Part shown: positions 1-10,231 of the stretch, piece by piece
How positions within the stretch are numbered: the first letter of the stretch is position 1
How the letters are laid out: each line of letters starts with the position of its first letter
Source of the DNA: Silene conica
Lineage: Eukaryota; Streptophyta; Magnoliopsida; Caryophyllales; Caryophyllaceae
DNA length: 64,000 nt
Direction: 5' to 3'
NCBI GenBank assembly: GCA_029255685.2
Contig: CM055319.2
Span: 13,464,247 to 13,528,246, forward strand
The notes under the pieces: model-generated
Told to the model about the DNA's origin: nothing
Database searches by the model: none
What the model saw: only the letters and a program-made list of their open reading frames with translations
Position numbers and translations under genes: made by a program

Positions 1-1060
1 TACACCCGGTCCGAAATATTGCTAGGACGATCCTCCACGGAGCAACCAAAATAGCTTGCCTCCTTTACGATGCACCCAAGACCTACCATTAAACACCGAG
101 ACACGAACACGAGCTAGGTGATGGAAACGGTTGCCTTAAAACCGTGGACTAATAACAATATTAGTACACTAGAGAATATTATCTAATAATATTTAAGAGG
201 ATTTTGTGTATAATTTCTAACACTAGAAAATACAATATTAGGTTTATCTTTCTTGCACTAGAAAAGATGAACATGGGTTAGGTGATCAATAAGGTGAACA
301 AAATTCACTTCTTATAATGGTGGTGTGTCGTGTGTCGTGTGATAGTATGTAGTGTAAGACCAAATAGGTTGCTTGTCTTACTTATGCAACTAGGTTTGCA
401 TGCCTACTAATAGACATCAACCTATTCTAATCATTATGCTTTTTCCATGCACTAATTTAAACAAATTAGTCCTTATAACACACACCATCACACGCCACAT
501 TTTGTGTAAAATGGACTTTCATTTTACAAATTGTAATTTGTACAATTGTGTGATATGTGACATCCTATGTGACATGATACAATTGTATTAATTTAAAATA
601 TATTTATCATATAAATATTATTTCTAAATTAATTAAATCATATTTAACAAATTATTTAGTAATTCATAATCACCATCTCAAAATATGGTTATTATAATAA
701 TCGTCAATACGATATACAACATTTGTTATAACCACGAACCCATCTCATTCTAATTTCGACATTTCATAAATATCGATTAATATTTGACAATTGACACATT
801 TCAATTTCAAATATAAATCTTACTTTAAGATTCAACCTCTGATTTCTTGATATACGGTTTTAAGGAGATCAATCAATTCGTATCATATACAATTGATCAA
901 TATATTATCTAAGGGGTCTGTCCTATAGGTGTGACCTAAAGGGATCAACTGACCACCACCGTCATACGACAGTAATGTCAAACTCTAGTCAGCCAATCAT
1001 TACCGATTAATGTTGGTCAGTTGACTATATCAAATATCGGATCGTCCCTTGCATATTCAT
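1..1060. other. Unassigned AT-rich, repeat-like DNA
   Basis: No credible coding frame is visible. The 840-1040 part has the look of an LTR or leader of a plant retroelement but carries no recognisable terminus. Its right edge, near 1060-1075, coincides with the point where the neighbouring LINE endonuclease reading frame loses similarity, so this block may be an insertion that truncated the LINE. The 63-codon ORF at 400-591 is low-complexity and not supported. Confidence 0.3.
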
Positions 1061-1064
1061 TTCA

Positions 1065-1802
1065 TAAGATTTATGACAATAATTTTTATCACTGTCGTGA
1101 TCGCACAATTGTTGAGGACACATTTCCCAACAAAAGCATGATGCATAAACTGCATGTTTGGATAATTACTAATCCAATCAGGAGATGCTAAAGCTCTATC
1201 AAGGATTTCGAAGACATTTTCAGAACCAACTTTCTTTTTTCTCCAAGTAAAAAAATTACCGGAAAAGGGGAGATCTACACAATTAGTATTACTTAAAAAA
1301 CTTGTTAATCTCACACAGCGTGCATTGGTAACCTTTGCACCCCCTTCTTTTTCACTAGGGCTCTTAATCTCATTAAGATCCCCGAGTAATAAGAAAGGCA
1401 GATCAATATTGAGAACAAAATTCTGCAATTCATTCCAAAAGTCCGACTTTTGAGCCGGTTGTGGTGGAGCATAGACAAAAATAAGGCAAAAACTCACATT
1501 TTTCGTGAAGTCATAAACCTCACAAGCAATGAATCTTTTTGATTTAAATGTAACTTTTATTGAGAAAGTCGTGGCGATGGTTTGTTTCCAAAATAACCAA
1601 ATTCCACCTGATAAACCAACACTTGGAATAAAATCGCATTGATTAAATCCTAGGTTGGCAATCAAGAAGGGTTCGGGTTTATTAGTCGATTTAGTGTCAC
1701 ATATAGCAAAAATTTTAATTCCATTTGACGAGCAAAAGAAATTAAGTTCTTCGGAGAAATTCTTTCTTTTAGTACCCCTAACATTCCAAAAAGCAATATT
1801 CA
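1065..1802 (-). pseudogene. L1-type LINE endonuclease domain, 3'-truncated
   Basis: Reading on the minus strand from the ATG at 1802, the protein begins MNIAFWNVRGTKRK, the typical N-terminus of plant L1 ORF2 apurinic-like endonucleases, which nick target DNA for target-primed reverse transcription. Further family motifs follow in order: AICDTKS where the catalytic Glu usually sits (here Asp), YAPPQPAQKSDFW, LLGDLNEI (the GDxN motif) and FTWRKKK. The terminal SDH motif is not intact; the last 40 codons drift out of family near 1130-1070. No reverse transcriptase follows at lower coordinates, so the copy is cut off after the endonuclease. Family assignment is confident; the element is dead. 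Confidence 0.8.
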
Positions 1803-3090
1803 TAGGGAAAAAGATAAACGAGCAAGGAACAACAAAAACTAGCTGATTTATACTCCAAAATAGCGAGATAAACGAACAAACTCGCTGTGTATAAAAAAGA
1901 CAAGATAAAAGAATCAAGCCAACACCCATATAGTGTTGAAGAATCAATCCAAGTAATATCTGAACCGGATATTAAGCAAGGTACGAACCAAAAATTACAA
2001 CTTAGTAAAACTAAGAGCTGGGAACACCACCAGGCTAAGGACAGCTTATCGAAGCTACCAGTGATAGGCCAAGAGAAATTCGTTGAGAGGCTAAACAAAA
2101 AATGCAGGTGGGTTGAAAGCAAAGGAGCTCTACAACTAATATACCGGCTGTAACTCGTACCAAAAGCAACCAAAAAAATTATACTAACCATCAAGACTAA
2201 GTTTGTTACAAAAATAAGATACACCAAGATTAAATCAGAATGACAAACTAACTGTAGAGCATAGCTGAGAAAATTCTGGCACAAAACCTCGTAAGAGGGG
2301 CTAGAAAACTTGTGACTGGAAAAGACACTTGATCTATACTTTCTTCGAAATAGACACGGTACTGGATAGAGCTTTCCATGGCTAGACTGGAAAGCAACCA
2401 AGTGTCCATTAAGAAAGAAAGGGATAGATCAAGGTAATAGACTGAGCAGATGACCAAAACATTCACAAACGAGGTTAACACGGGAGGGAAAATAAAAACC
2501 TCAGACGGTAAAGCAGGACGAAACCAAACCCAAGCTGAAATCCGGTTCCTTCGAAAGCTTGAAAACTTTGAACTCCTTAGCCACATTAAAAGCAACGAAA
2601 AAAACGAGTAGAAAAACTCGTCATCTTCACCATCAATGGAACCGCCAGCAGCCCAAGAATCGACGAAATAAAAGACTTTTAAAGAAGAATTAGAGCACCA
2701 ACACCATGATGAAACACCAATGGAAGGATACAGACAATACATATTCGAGATCTCACAATGAATTTCCACAAACAAATGAAAAAACTTAGATCTGAACGGA
2801 ATAATAGCGATGATAAGCTTGGGCAGAGACGAAACTTGTGCATAATTAACAAAAATAGAATAGTTTTGTGCAGAGGTAAGGTTTGGCAGAGAAAAGAGAT
2901 GACGGATGAAGATTACTTGTTGTTTTTCAGATATGGGTTTTCTTTTTGGTTGCTGTTTGACAGCTTCTTTTCTTTTATTCTTTATAAAATTCATTTTTTT
3001 GGAGAGAAAAGTCTCTCACCAACTTCTCTCTCAACATTTCAACATTTAATTTCCTTTTGTTTCACTTTTTTTTCCTTTCATTAATTAGCC
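1803..3090 (-). other. Probable 5' leader of the truncated LINE
   Basis: This stretch lies directly upstream (minus strand) of the LINE endonuclease ATG. Open frames exist (for example 2248-2994) but they are Ser/Phe-rich and show no zinc knuckle or RRM-like ORF1 feature, so I treat it as 5' untranslated or degenerate ORF1 sequence. The probable 5' end is near 3090, where pyrimidine-rich DNA gives way to different sequence. Confidence 0.35.
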
Positions 3091-3094
3091 GTTT

Positions 3095-3655
3095 TTCTAG
3101 TATTCAACTTTTGTGAAGAGTATGGCGCTAAGATACTTAATGGTTGCATTTTAGTATTATATATTGAGTATCCTCCTACAATAAGACGCTCGGAGGTGTG
3201 TACTTCATTAAATTCCATAATCCACCTCCCGTGATGCGATGCTCTCTTGTCAATTTTGTTTAGGTGACTATTTTAACAAGGCGACTTTTCTTCAATAATA
3301 ACCTCAAAACGAAAAAATCCAAAAAATTGGGTTTTTTTACATTAGTAAAGTAGTACAAATACATAAATAGCATAAGCATGTTTGGCAAGGTTGTGTGCAA
3401 CCTTGATCAAACGCCGCGGGATAAAATTAAAATTTAAGCAATGAAATAAAGGCACCATTTCTTCTATATCCCAAGAAGTCCCCTAGTAACGTGGAACGGT
3501 CTTTCGACTCCAAAAATTTGAAGGAGAAGTTGTAAGCAATCTGTCGAAATATCCAAATGTCAAAGTTCATGTACCAAAGCCCATTCGACAACTTTCTTAA
3601 TTGCCATAACTTTCGCTTGTATAATTGATTCCGCCTGCAAGGTGAAATTAGAGCA
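3095..3655 (-). pseudogene. 3' end of a second LINE: RNase H tail, first part
   Basis: On the minus strand, frames in 3340-3655 give pieces of the RNase H-like domain (RVT_3 type) that ends many plant non-LTR polyproteins: AES-IIQAKVMAIKKVVEWAL, then HVTRGLL, then the closing motif resembling IKVAHNLAKHAYAI. At least two frameshifts separate these pieces. The N-terminal part of the same domain continues on the far side of the LTR element at 11792-11945, so the domain was split by that insertion. 3095-3340 is probably its 3' UTR. This is a different copy from the 1065-1802 LINE, because in minus-strand order an RNase H should lie below, not above, its endonuclease. Confidence 0.65.
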
Positions 3656-3660
3656 GTCAT

Positions 3661-5216
3661 TGATACGTGTCTATTTTATGATGTTTTACATCTATTTTTA
3701 CACGTATTTGGTCGCTCATTTACTATGTTTTAGCCTTTATTTCCCACAAATCGTGTACTTTCGTATTTTTATGCACTTTTGCAGATTTATGCGGAAAAGA
3801 GACGATTTAGCACCAAATCCGTACCCTCAAGTCTTTTGCTTAATTAAGGAATAAATGGAAAGTCAACTGGAGTCAAAGTCAAAGTATCCAAAGTCAAAAC
3901 AAGAAGAAAATAGAAGAAATTCTTCGGGAAGCGGTTGACCGACCGGCAATATAGGTCGACCGACTGACCCTGATCTTTATAAAAGTTCAAATCTGAAGAA
4001 AAGCCCAAGAATAAAAGAAGCCCAGAAAGAAGCGGTCGACCGACCCACATAGTAGGTCGACCGACCTCAGCAGAAGCCCAGACGATTCTTTTCGGAAATA
4101 AAGTAGAATTAGAGCTTTTAGGAAACTCTTAGTTTTATACCCTATATAAACAAATCTTGTGATTAGGGTTAGGGATGCTTGATATCTATTATCAATCCTT
4201 AGGATCTTTTATTCAATCTTTTACCATCTAGTTCATCTTTTATCTTATTCAAGAATTCTCAAGCATTCAATAAAGTTTATTCCGTTCTGCCTTAATTCCA
4301 ATTGTGGTAATTACTCTTTAATCTAGTTTTTATTATTGTTCTTATTACCTTTGCATTCAATTAAGATAGAAATCCCAAGCTTTATTGAATCTTGCATGCT
4401 TAGATTATTTATTATGTTTACCATGTTTAATCCCGTTTTCATAATCGTCTTAACAACCATGAGTAGCTAATCTTCATATGTTAGGATGTAGGGGATGAAT
4501 ATGCGTATGTAAATAAAATTCGAAAGACCGACTTGTAGCAGGACCACGGTCGGCCGACTGGAATAGCTGGTCGGTCGACCGAGGTCGTGGTTGGCCGACT
4601 GGAGTAGCTGGTCGGTCGACCACCCGCGTATGTATTCTTGTTTCGTCTTTTCTTGTCAATTATAATATCCTGCAATGAGACCATAAGGAGACTTGTAGGA
4701 TGTTAGTAATGACCTACCCAAGATTGAAAGATACGGGAAGGGCATTGGTTTACACCTTAAGACGGATAGGTTACTCAAGGCTGAAAGGTATGTGACCTGG
4801 GATTTAGGAATCACCCTTATTGTTGACACCCAATAATTGTGAGACCTAGGAACTAATAGCATAGGCCGAAAGGAGCTATTAGGTAGCATAGACTTAAAAA
4901 GATATGTTACGCCCCCCTTACGCGACTGCAATACATGTTGACCTTAGGATTTATTTTACCTTAACTATTTATTACCCAAACATCCTAGCATCCCTTTTTA
5001 TATATTTTAAATCTCATCTTTATTTTCTTGTTTTATTTTTGTCTTTGCTTTAGACTTAGAAATCAACAATCAAACCCCCAATTTGTTACCTTAAAACATT
5101 GACACCAAACAATAAACATTCCCCACCTCCTTGTGGTTCGACCCTGACTGTCACTATCTATTGTTAAAGTTAGGAATTATAAATTTTATCTTTGGTACCC
5201 TCAGCGACGGACATCA
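3661..5216 (+). repeat. 5' LTR of the gag-only element
   Basis: Starts TGATACGTGTC and ends ACATCA; a near-identical copy lies at 10232-11786. A plausible TATA region (CCCTATATAAACAAATC) lies near 4140-4157. Paired GTCGACCGACC-type motifs occur at about 3932-3968, 4033-4067 and 4549-4622. Confidence 0.9.
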
Positions 5217-5221
5217 AATTT

Positions 5222-5239
5222 TGGCGCCGTTGCCGGGGA
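5222..5239 (+). promoter_or_regulatory. Primer binding site, tRNA-Asp type
   Basis: TGGCGCCGTTGCCGGGGA, 5 bases after the 5' LTR, is as far as I recall complementary to all 18 terminal bases of plant tRNA-Asp(GTC). tRNA-Asp priming is usual in Athila-type elements. Confidence 0.8.
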
Positions 5240-5339
5240 GGTGACGCCAGTGTTTATTGTTTTTTGTTTTTGTTTCTCTTTGTTTAAGGAACTTTTTGTT
5301 CCTTAAACCTTCTCACTTTTTTCTTGTAGTTTCTATCTT

Positions 5340-8216
5340 ATGCGCAAGTCAGTTCAAGGAGAACTCCTACCACTTGACCTCGAAATTGAGAGGACTCTTA
5401 GAGAAAGAAGAAAGCAACTTCTAGCAAATCAGGAAGGAGGTTCACCATCTTCCTTATTTCAAGAAGACTTATTCGAACAACCATCATTACCATCTTCACC
5501 AAAAACACCACCTTCACAACCAAATTCACCCATCAATCCACTTTCACTAAAAACACCACCTTTTACCTACTTTCCAGTTTTTCCTAAAGAAGAAGAAGAT
5601 ATGGCAGAAGAAGCTACTATTGCCAGTCACTCCATGCCTCAGGCAAAGGACCTATACAAAGGGTTCACTTTACCTGCAGGTACTGGGAAGCCATACGAGG
5701 CCAAGCCCGCCTACATAACTATGGTTGAAAGAAACCAATTTGGAGGCTCGGCCAATGAGGATGCTGCTAAGCATATTGAAATCTTCACAGATTACATATG
5801 CTCTATAGCACCCCCAGAAGAAGTGACGCAGGACCAGATTAAACAGACCATGTTTATCTTCTCCCTTAGGGACTCTGCGAGAGAGTGGTACAGAGATCTA
5901 GACCGCACTGCTGCGGGAGTCACAGATTGGAACACCTTAGCCTTAGCATTCTACAGGAAATACTATTCTGCATCAAAGACTAATGCTTTGAGGGCGCAGA
6001 TTACCAATTTCAAGCAAGGTCCCAATGAAGACTTTAGCGAGGCGTGGGACAGGTTCAAGAGACTTGTTCGATCCATACCACATCACGGATTCGAACAATG
6101 GTTTCTTTGCAACCAGTTCTACAATGGCCTCTACGATGACAACATGGCCTATTTAGATGCTGCAGCTAATGGGAGATTCCAAGATAATTCAGGAGAGATT
6201 AAGGGTCTCAAGTTGATAGAAGATGTTGCTGTGCACCGCGCTGAGCATGGTACTTCTAGAGGAAACCAGAGGAAATCCGAATACAACCTATCAGCGATTG
6301 AGGCCTTGACAGCCAAGTTGGAAAAATTTGAGGCTGCAGGAAAGCTCGATCTAGGGAGTGGAAGCAAGGGAGGAATATACCAAGTAAACGCCGTTCAAGA
6401 CGGACCCTTCGCTTGTGAGAGGTGTGGTGGAGAAGGGCATGTGTCAAAATTCTGTACTTCATCTAATGAAACATGTGCCGCTTTTCAACACTATCGTGGG
6501 AACAATTTCTACGACCCGAATAATAATAATGTCCATCCCAACTTAAGGTGGACAAGCCAGAATGTTCAAAACCCACATCACATGCAACCTCAGCAAAATT
6601 CCACATATATACCCCCACATAAACAAAATTTCCAAAAACCACCTTTTAACCCTCAACCACCTTCTAATCCACCACCCAACACAGAGGCTCTTATCCAAAA
6701 TCTTATTGGGTTGGTTCAGAAGGAGTCACAGGCTAGAGAGGCAGGGATGAAGATGTTAGAGTCCCAGATTGCTCAAATAGCGAGCAAGAATGATACTAGG
6801 GCTCCGGGTCAGCTTCCAACTAAACCGGACCAGAAAAAAGAGACTCTAAACATCATCTCCCTGCGGAGTGGAGCTAAAGTGGGGAGCAAGGAAGAAAAAC
6901 AGGCGAGTAGCAGCGAAGGCAGTCGACCGACCGAAGATTCTGGTCGACCGACCACAGATCAGGACCCGAAAGTTTTACCTGAACAGGAGACTGGTCGACC
7001 GACCGAAGAAACTGGTCGACCGACCACTGAAGCAGAACCCGAAGTTCCCTTTCGCCCAGATTTGCCGAATAACTTGCGGGATTTTCTTTTCCGGGGTGAC
7101 AAGACCCCCAGGTTTCTAAAAACGGCTGCAAATACTGAGTCCTCAGCTGCTCCTTTCCCAGAAAGACTCGTGCCTTCAAAGGATCAGGTATCTTTTGACA
7201 AATTTAAGGATGTGATTCGTTCATTAAATGTTCAATTCCCATTTTTAGAATTAGTTCAACAAGTTCCTTCCTATCTTAAATTTATGAGACAGCTTTTGTC
7301 AAGAAAGAGGTCTCTAGAAAAGGTTGAGTCGGTGGCCCTCACTGAAAAGTCATCTAGCTTTTTGTCTCATGTCATAGCCCCTAATAAATTGGAAGACCCT
7401 GGTAGTTTTTCTGTCCCCTGTAATATAGGAACCTTCCCAGTTAAGAAGGCTTTGTGCGACTTAGGTGCTAGTATAAGTGTCATGCCCCTAAGCGTTGCCT
7501 TAAAACTAGGAATGACCGAATTTGCAGTGACCAGTATGACAGTCCAGATGGCGGATCGCACATCTATGGAAGCTATAGGAGTGTTAGAAAACATCCCTGT
7601 GCGTATTGACAGGTTCTTCTTCCCAGTTGACTTTGTAGTTTTGGACATCCCAGAGGATGCCCATATACCTATAATTCTAGGAAGACCTTTCCTTCACACT
7701 GCAGGTGCCATTATAGATGTAGGCACTGGGACTCTAACCTTCAAAGTAGGCAAGCATTCTATTATCTATGGCCTATCTTATAGGAAGAAGGATGCTATGA
7801 CCCCCATCACATGTAATGCTATCACTTCTGAGAAGAAGTATGAGGTCATCACTACTTCTCCATCTTTATTACCTGTTCCTGTATCTGTTTTTACACCTCC
7901 GCCCCAGATTGGGAGCAGTAGGGAGGACACTTCTATTATGACCATTGCAGGAACTGGTTTGGGGAAACCCAAAGTGAAGGAAGTCATCATCCAGATAGGA
8001 GGAATGGGATGCCTAAGCTATGAAGAAGATGAGGACCCAGACGTCGTGGATCGGGAGGAGAAGAAGAAGAGGAGGCAAACTCAAGAGGAGAGACCGTCGC
8101 ATATGCTTTGCGACGGCGTAAAGAAGATGTGTTTTGCTACTAACGCAAAAACCGTGGAGACTACGGCATGTCGTCAGAAGCCGTGGTCGGATATCTTCCG
8201 CATCTTTAGCGGATAA
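5340..8216 (+). CDS. gag-pro: Gag-protease protein of the gag-only element
   Basis: One open frame of 958 codons. Residues about 100-290 form a Gypsy capsid-type Gag domain (for example ITMVERNQFGG and the SLRDSAREWY block). Around residue 359 is a zinc knuckle, CERCGGEGHVSKFC (C-X2-C-X4-H-X4-C), for RNA packaging. A Pro/Gln/Asn-rich linker follows at 390-450. Near residue 707 is the aspartic protease motif LCDLGASISVM, with the partner motif IILGRPF near 778. Residues about 525-565 contain four copies of a GRPT unit encoded by the element's GTCGACCGACC motif. The frame stops after the protease with a Lys/Arg/Glu-rich tail and no polymerase follows. A full-length frame with nearly identical LTRs suggests selection on Gag function until recently. 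Confidence 0.88.
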   Translation: MRKSVQGELLPLDLEIERTLRERRKQLLANQEGGSPSSLFQEDLFEQPSLPSSPKTPPSQPNSPINPLSLKTPPFTYFPVFPKEEEDMAEEATIASHSMPQAKDLYKGFTLPAGTGKPYEAKPAYITMVERNQFGGSANEDAAKHIEIFTDYICSIAPPEEVTQDQIKQTMFIFSLRDSAREWYRDLDRTAAGVTDWNTLALAFYRKYYSASKTNALRAQITNFKQGPNEDFSEAWDRFKRLVRSIPHHGFEQWFLCNQFYNGLYDDNMAYLDAAANGRFQDNSGEIKGLKLIEDVAVHRAEHGTSRGNQRKSEYNLSAIEALTAKLEKFEAAGKLDLGSGSKGGIYQVNAVQDGPFACERCGGEGHVSKFCTSSNETCAAFQHYRGNNFYDPNNNNVHPNLRWTSQNVQNPHHMQPQQNSTYIPPHKQNFQKPPFNPQPPSNPPPNTEALIQNLIGLVQKESQAREAGMKMLESQIAQIASKNDTRAPGQLPTKPDQKKETLNIISLRSGAKVGSKEEKQASSSEGSRPTEDSGRPTTDQDPKVLPEQETGRPTEETGRPTTEAEPEVPFRPDLPNNLRDFLFRGDKTPRFLKTAANTESSAAPFPERLVPSKDQVSFDKFKDVIRSLNVQFPFLELVQQVPSYLKFMRQLLSRKRSLEKVESVALTEKSSSFLSHVIAPNKLEDPGSFSVPCNIGTFPVKKALCDLGASISVMPLSVALKLGMTEFAVTSMTVQMADRTSMEAIGVLENIPVRIDRFFFPVDFVVLDIPEDAHIPIILGRPFLHTAGAIIDVGTGTLTFKVGKHSIIYGLSYRKKDAMTPITCNAITSEKKYEVITTSPSLLPVPVSVFTPPPQIGSSREDTSIMTIAGTGLGKPKVKEVIIQIGGMGCLSYEEDEDPDVVDREEKKKRRQTQEERPSHMLCDGVKKMCFATNAKTVETTACRQKPWSDIFRIFSG

Positions 8217-8421
8217 TTGTTTTTAGTTGCAGTTTTTAAGACAATTTATTTTTGTTGTGTGAGACTTTTTATTTTGGCTTGCTCGTAGTTTTAGATCCTT
8301 TCCTTTATGTTTGAGTAGTTAAGACTTTAGAATCGTTTTGGCATCTCGCGCATTGTTGGGCGCGCGTACTTTCTTGTTTTTTCAGATTCTACGAAGAAAC
8401 GAAGAACTCCAGGACGCAGAG

Positions 8422-8526
8422 GGTCGACCGACCAGAAACATCAGTCGGTCGACCAGAGTCGCTGTATCGCTAAATTTTCTGTGATTCACAGGAGGTCGAC
8501 CGACCAGAATCATCGGTCGGTCGACC
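8422..8526. repeat. Paired GTCGACCGACC inverted motifs
   Basis: Two similar units: GGTCGACCGACC, a spacer of about ten bases, then CGGTCGACC in the opposite sense. The same design occurs in the LTRs (about 3932-3968, 4033-4067, 4549-4622 and the 3' LTR copies), in the gag frame (6921-6953, 6991-7025) and at 9540-9571. Confidence 0.75.
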
Positions 8527-8747
8527 TACTGTCCGCTGCGGTCTTTCGTTTCTCTTCCTTGGAAATCGTGAAAATGACTTGGTTACTTGAGTGGCACTGC
8601 TGGCCACCAAAACCTCCCAGCTTACGCTGGTTTGGGGAGGTTTTTCTCATGTGCTTCATAATCCAGTGAGTTCTTTCCAGTTTTTCCTTAATTTTTATTC
8701 TCTCCGCATCTTTACTTTAATTTTCTGAAACCTTTACTTAGGCTAAT

Positions 8748-8767
8748 GCACAATGGGGACATTGTGC
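8748..8767 (+). other. Perfect 8-bp stem hairpin
   Basis: GCACAATG-GGGA-CATTGTGC forms an uninterrupted 8-bp stem with a 4-base loop, followed by G/T-rich GGGTTGGTTTGGGGAATGG. A G/T-rich purine-biased stretch of the same flavour precedes the 3' LTR. Its function is unknown. Confidence 0.55.
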
Positions 8768-10210
8768 GGGTTGGTTTGGGGAATGGTTTCGTGTTACATG
8801 CATTGCATTTTGTCACACGTTTACTGCATTTCTGTCTTGCATCGTTCTTTTCTTTATTTTCCTTATATATACAAAAATCCAAAAAAATTAAAAAAATTCA
8901 AAAATTCCAAAAAATGCACGTTTATTTTAGCATATAGGTCGAGTCGGAACGAAAGTATTTCAAGGATGATTTAGCTATCTTACATGTCTATGCCTTTATC
9001 TTGCCTTGTCAACTTGTTTTAGTATGAAAGTCTTTTGCATATCTACGAGTTTTTGTCAATTTGTATATCTTGAGACTTGACTTATACCTTGGCAACCTAC
9101 TATACATTCTGAGGTTTAGAGCTTATTTCCTGGTTTCATTCTTAAACCAGTTGTCTAGGATGTGAGTAGTACTCCCCTTGGAACATGTTACATCAATATG
9201 CATAAACATGAACTTGAATTGCTATATACTTGTTTTACTTTCTCGTTTTGTGAGTCTTGATACGTGCATTTGGGATCCCTTTTCTCGTATTTACCCATAA
9301 GCTTCACATAGCCAAAATTGCTTTTTATTCCCCAAAACTACATCCCATACTCAGCCTACCCTTCCAAGCTAGTATTTGTGGTTTTTGGTTTATCTTGAGG
9401 TATCTTGGTTTGTAAGCTATCTTAAGCGAAGAGAAAAAAAAGAAAGAAAAGAAAGAAAGAAAAGAAAAAGAACAAGAAGAATTCAGAAAAAAAAAAAAGA
9501 AGAAAAAACGAAAAAAAATCCGGAACGTACAGGAATGAAGTCGACCGACCAGCTTCTTGGGTCGGCCGACCACCTGACATCATCAGAAAAAAAAATTCGT
9601 TCAAAAAAAAAATCCCTTTCTTTTATATGTTATCACTCCCGTACCTCATTCAAAATATTTGGGAGTCCTTTCTTATATTTAATGTGAGAGTTGTGCCACA
9701 AAAAGAGCACTTTCTTAATATCAAAAAGTTGTGAAATATGTTGAAGGAAACCGGTTTTACTAGCTTGGCTGCTAACCCCACATATCCAAAAACATCTTAA
9801 CCACTTTTACCTTTTACCTCACATACCTTTCATTACCCCAATTGCATGTATCTAGGTCACTTAATGAGTTTGTTTTACAAAGTTGTAGAATTCTTGTTCA
9901 TGTTAGATTGCAGGCATGTTTCCATAGGTCGCAGTTAGGTGAGTGTCATGACAAATGTACTTCTTTCTATCTTTTACATATACTCACCCTTTGCTTCATG
10001 AGTATCTCGAGCGTACCGCGAGAGTCCATAGTATAAAGTCTCTATAGTCTCTAGTGTTGCAAGTTTGACGACACCATAACTCGTTTGCATGATTTAAATA
10101 CTTTCTCATTTTGTACTTGGTATTGGTCTAGGCTGACATGTAAATTTCGCTCTGAGATTGAAATCGTTCCATTAGTTAGGATCGAGTCTACTTCTTGCTT
10201 GAGGGCAAGC

Positions 10211-10231
10211 AAGGGTTTGGTTTGGGGAATT
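10211..10231 (+). promoter_or_regulatory. Polypurine-like tract before the 3' LTR
   Basis: AAGGGTTTGGTTTGGGGAATT abuts the 3' LTR and is the likely plus-strand primer. T interruptions are common in plant Gypsy PPTs. Confidence 0.55.

Larger units (their letters stand above)
8217..10231 (+). other. Non-coding 3' internal region of the gag-only element
   Basis: No frame longer than about 100 codons has any recognisable domain, and no polymerase remnant is visible on either strand. It contains paired GTCGACCGACC motifs (8422-8455, 8493-8526, 9540-9571), a perfect short hairpin (8748-8767), A-rich simple sequence (8870-8915, 9421-9520) and, at its end, the polypurine tract. Confidence 0.6.

Noticed and set aside
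400-591. Small ORF in the first kilobase
   Set aside because: No domain, AT-rich, and no supporting context.
9325-9687. ORFs with Lys/Arg or Phe runs
   Set aside because: They come from an A/G-rich simple-sequence tract in the non-coding part of the gag-only element.
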